From Coenobita brevimanus (taxonomy: Eukaryota > Arthropoda > Malacostraca > Decapoda > Coenobitidae), in assembly GCA_032717465.1 (NCBI GenBank), contig CM064658.1, positions 8,104,895 through 8,168,894 of the forward strand: a DNA stretch of 64,000 nucleotides. The letters run 5' to 3'. The number at the start of each line of letters is the position of its first letter. The stretch's first letter is position 1. Of the stretch, positions 61,931 through 64,000 are shown one piece after another. The translations under genes and the position numbers were made by a program. The notes beneath the pieces were generated by a model, which did no database searches, had not been told where the DNA came from, and worked only from the letters and a program-made list of their open reading frames with translations.

Positions 61931-62444
61931 GACTTGTACAAATTATGAATTCAGATATTCGAAGTTCATATACTGTACCGGTACTCTGCTTATGAAGTTT
62001 AAAGTATGGTACTGAAGCTATAAATTAGGTAACATTCAGTAACAATAGTAAGATTAACACAAATATAGTTATATTACAACACTGACGAGGGCAACAACAT
62101 AAATTGGCAAATTGTGGTAATGTCGTAGTTACCCATCCACTGCACTTATTTTCTCTGAACCCTCGAGAAATGTACCGTGTGACTTCATGAAGATGCGCAA
62201 GGAGGCAGAATGATCAGACCTGTTTTCTCACTAGACCTTGGTACTCACATGGGAGGTTTGATCAGACAAGGAATCAAGGATATTCATTCCTACCCCATAA
62301 CTAAGACTTAATAAACTTCATCCAACTATGGCATGCTATATATCAAGCTGTGAGTAGGCCAGCTTCATTAGATGAAAACAAACCTACAACAGATATACAA
62401 GCATCCCTCGGCTCCCCTCCTATCCTCTGAAAATATGATCGTGG
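61931..62444. other. No gene seen
   Basis: Contains, at 62209-62252, one arm of a ~42-bp inverted repeat whose partner lies at 57935-57975. Otherwise unremarkable. Confidence 0.5.
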
Positions 62445-62510
62445 ATGCTGGAAATGGTCAACTTCTGCCTGCACTCCACCGGGTTCATATCCACAGGAGC
62501 CTGGGACCAC
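62445..62510 (-). repeat. R3 head fragment, minus strand
   Basis: CTTCTGCCTGCACTCCACCG, GGTTCATATCC and GAGCCTGGGACCACGACAAC are the reverse of the R3 head. Confidence 0.6.
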
Positions 62511-63339
62511 GACAACAAACTGGGGAACTGTCTAATCTATATGGCAAATGCTCAATACTTAACGAATTTTCGAGTTAGTCAGTTACCATACAGCCTTCAC
62601 GTGCAATATTATACATATTTTGGAAGTGGTTTGGGAGTATCAAGAACTTACATAAAACGTCTGTGAAGGTTGTTAAAAATATTCAGTAAGGCCTATTTAC
62701 CTTCCATGCCGTGCCCACTACAGAGGTCATAGCACTGGTCTGCATTCAGGCACTAAATAAGCATCAGGTTATTCAGGTATCATTCACCCTCCAGTCCCAG
62801 GCCAGCCTCAGCTGATCGCCAGCATTCGTTTTCGGAATCTTCTTCGTTTCGGCTGTTTGATATTTGCCTTTCTTTGAATTGGTTCTGTATTATTATTTAA
62901 TTCATATTATTACATAGTCGTTTAAAGATATTTTTTCTAATTTCTTTTTTAAAGATCAGTATAATTTTCGGCACTCCCTTGGAGAGTGGTCCAGTGGGTT
63001 AAAGACTAACCCACTGTCTGGAATTTTCCCACGACACGCTACGTCTTCGTGTCTTCGTGTGTCGCCGCATGTTGCCATGAGTAACGTAGCGTGACTTAGC
63101 AATGACGTAGGTGTGACTTGAGGTGTCGTAGCAATAACTTGGAGAGATCCCGAAGACCCACTACGACACACACTGTCACCTGCCTATATTCCACCCTCCT
63201 ATATGTAGCCTCGCACCGAGGATCCCGGATATCGTCGTGTATCGTCATATATCCTGATAATCTCAGCGGTAACTTAGCGGTTCCGTGGCGTGTCGTAGCT
63301 TGTCGTGGCTATGTCTTGGAGTGACGTGCAGTCAAAGTG
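62511..63339. other. No gene seen
   Basis: The left part is AT-rich. From ~62970 the base composition rises in GC, with repeated GTGTCGTAGC/ACGTAGCGTG-like words and a hairpin-forming AGTGGGTTAAAGACTAACCC. This may be another SINE-like repeat, not resolved. Confidence 0.4.
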
Positions 63340-63960
63340 ACCGTTAATTTTTTAACTGAGGGATGATCGTAGTTGTTATGCTACGTGTCCAGAGCTCAAC
63401 TCCTTGCTCTCTGTGCACGAGCGACTGGTCTGGGGTTCCCCTCAAGACCGGGTCGAGAATGAAATACCCACCCGAGGAAGTGACCCCAGGTAGGGCGCAA
63501 CAACCACCCCAAGAGGCCACGGGGAGGCGCACAGGGGCCCCGATCCACACCGGCCCACGTCCCCCGCTACCGTATGCCCCGCTTCCACCCATCCAGACCA
63601 GTAGGAAGTGCATCGCCCAGGTGCATTACCCTTCGACCAGGACAGCACTCACCAGACTCGGGGTGGGACTTGTTCTCATACAGTCCCACGTAGGCCCTCG
63701 GCGGTAGAGTCCACCAGACCTGCCACTAGAAGAGGAGGAACGACCACCAGACTTCCTAGTCCTATGTATCCCAAGGGGAGCAGTGGCACAGTAGAGTCCA
63801 CCGGACCTGCTGTAGAGGGAGTCTGTGATGGACCAAACTGAAACTTAGCAAATTAATCACTGGTCTGGCCAAAATTTGAACTCAGGCCCTCACGCCTCGT
63901 ACATGAGCACGTTACCACTGAGCCAAAGAGAGGATCCCTACATTGGCTCTAAGCAACACG
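63340..63960 (-). repeat. tRNA-headed repeat (SINE-like), minus strand
   Basis: The minus strand has TGGCTCAGTGGTAACGTG (A-box-like) and, ~35 bp on, GAGTTCAAATTTTGGCC (B-box-like), at 63850-63945. A GC-rich body follows with two GTGGACTCTAC-type internal repeats (63705 and 63795). Only one copy is in the window. The 114-codon Pro/Thr-rich ORF on the plus strand (63363-63707) is not convincing. Confidence 0.5.
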
Positions 63961-64000
63961 GGCATTTATACACCCCATTACAAGTCCATCGGATCTCCTT

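Noticed and set aside
63363..63707. 114-codon Pro/Thr-rich ORF
   Set aside because: Lies antisense in a tRNA-headed repeat; GC-rich composition alone explains its length.
1..64000. CRISPR arrays, operons, ribosome binding sites or phage modules
   Set aside because: The window is clearly eukaryotic. Repeats are TE- or microsatellite-derived and no spacer-repeat pattern exists.

Overview
This is a eukaryotic, AT-leaning, repeat-dense genomic window. It holds one recognisable host gene, interrupted by introns and surrounded by layers of transposable elements. The TE mix (several LINE families including RTE-like and CR1/L2-like types, Tc1/mariner, Tigger/pogo and piggyBac-type DNA elements, an env-bearing Ty3/gypsy-type element, tRNA- and 5S-derived SINEs) and the abundance of short GATA, GAT, TG and TA repeats suggest an arthropod, most plausibly a decapod crustacean. 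That organism call is inference. There are no operons, CRISPR arrays or other prokaryotic features.

Host gene: four plus-strand exons (11127-11276, 14779-14972, 15571-15748, 30818-31032) have matching splice phases and encode the C-terminal half of an RGP1 homologue, the partner of RIC1 in the Rab6 guanine-nucleotide exchange complex at the Golgi. The 5' exons were not found. The third intron is about 15 kb and almost entirely TE. The end of the 15571-15748 exon, with its splice donor, has been tandemly duplicated downstream.

Layout: 1-2.8 kb has the 5' part of a minus-strand LTR element (gag open at the left edge) and a facing LTR copy. 3.8-5.2 kb is a complete Tc1/mariner copy whose transposase carries two stop codons. 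5.8-11 kb is a minus-strand LINE (family B) holding a tRNA-SINE and a Tigger element. 11-31 kb is RGP1 with LINEs A, B, C and D in its introns. 21.7-30 kb is a nest in which LINE D contains LINE B, which contains LINE A and a 5S-rRNA-derived SINE; LINE D also holds a piggyBac-like element. 31-41 kb has scattered SINE-like repeats, LINE ends, a LINE C copy, a broken LINE B and a cluster of degenerate exon-like cassettes. 41.2-56.4 kb is a second nest: LINE E contains LINE A, which contains an 8.5-kb gypsy-type element with two LTRs, degraded gag-pol and an Env-like third gene. 56-64 kb has LINE B fragments, a piggyBac-like element with an internal MITE, a 39-bp minisatellite and further SINE-like repeats.

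How the parts relate: all TE genes read here are broken or truncated, although some RT segments (61.2-61.9 and 35.6-36.5 kb) remain open. The best candidate for an undescribed system is the 5S-derived SINE whose last ~40 bp and tetranucleotide tail match the 3' end of LINE B, suggesting that LINE B mobilised it. Other items worth checking are the PHD-like finger in LINE A, the repeated exon cassette at 34-41 kb, and the duplicated RGP1 exon ends.
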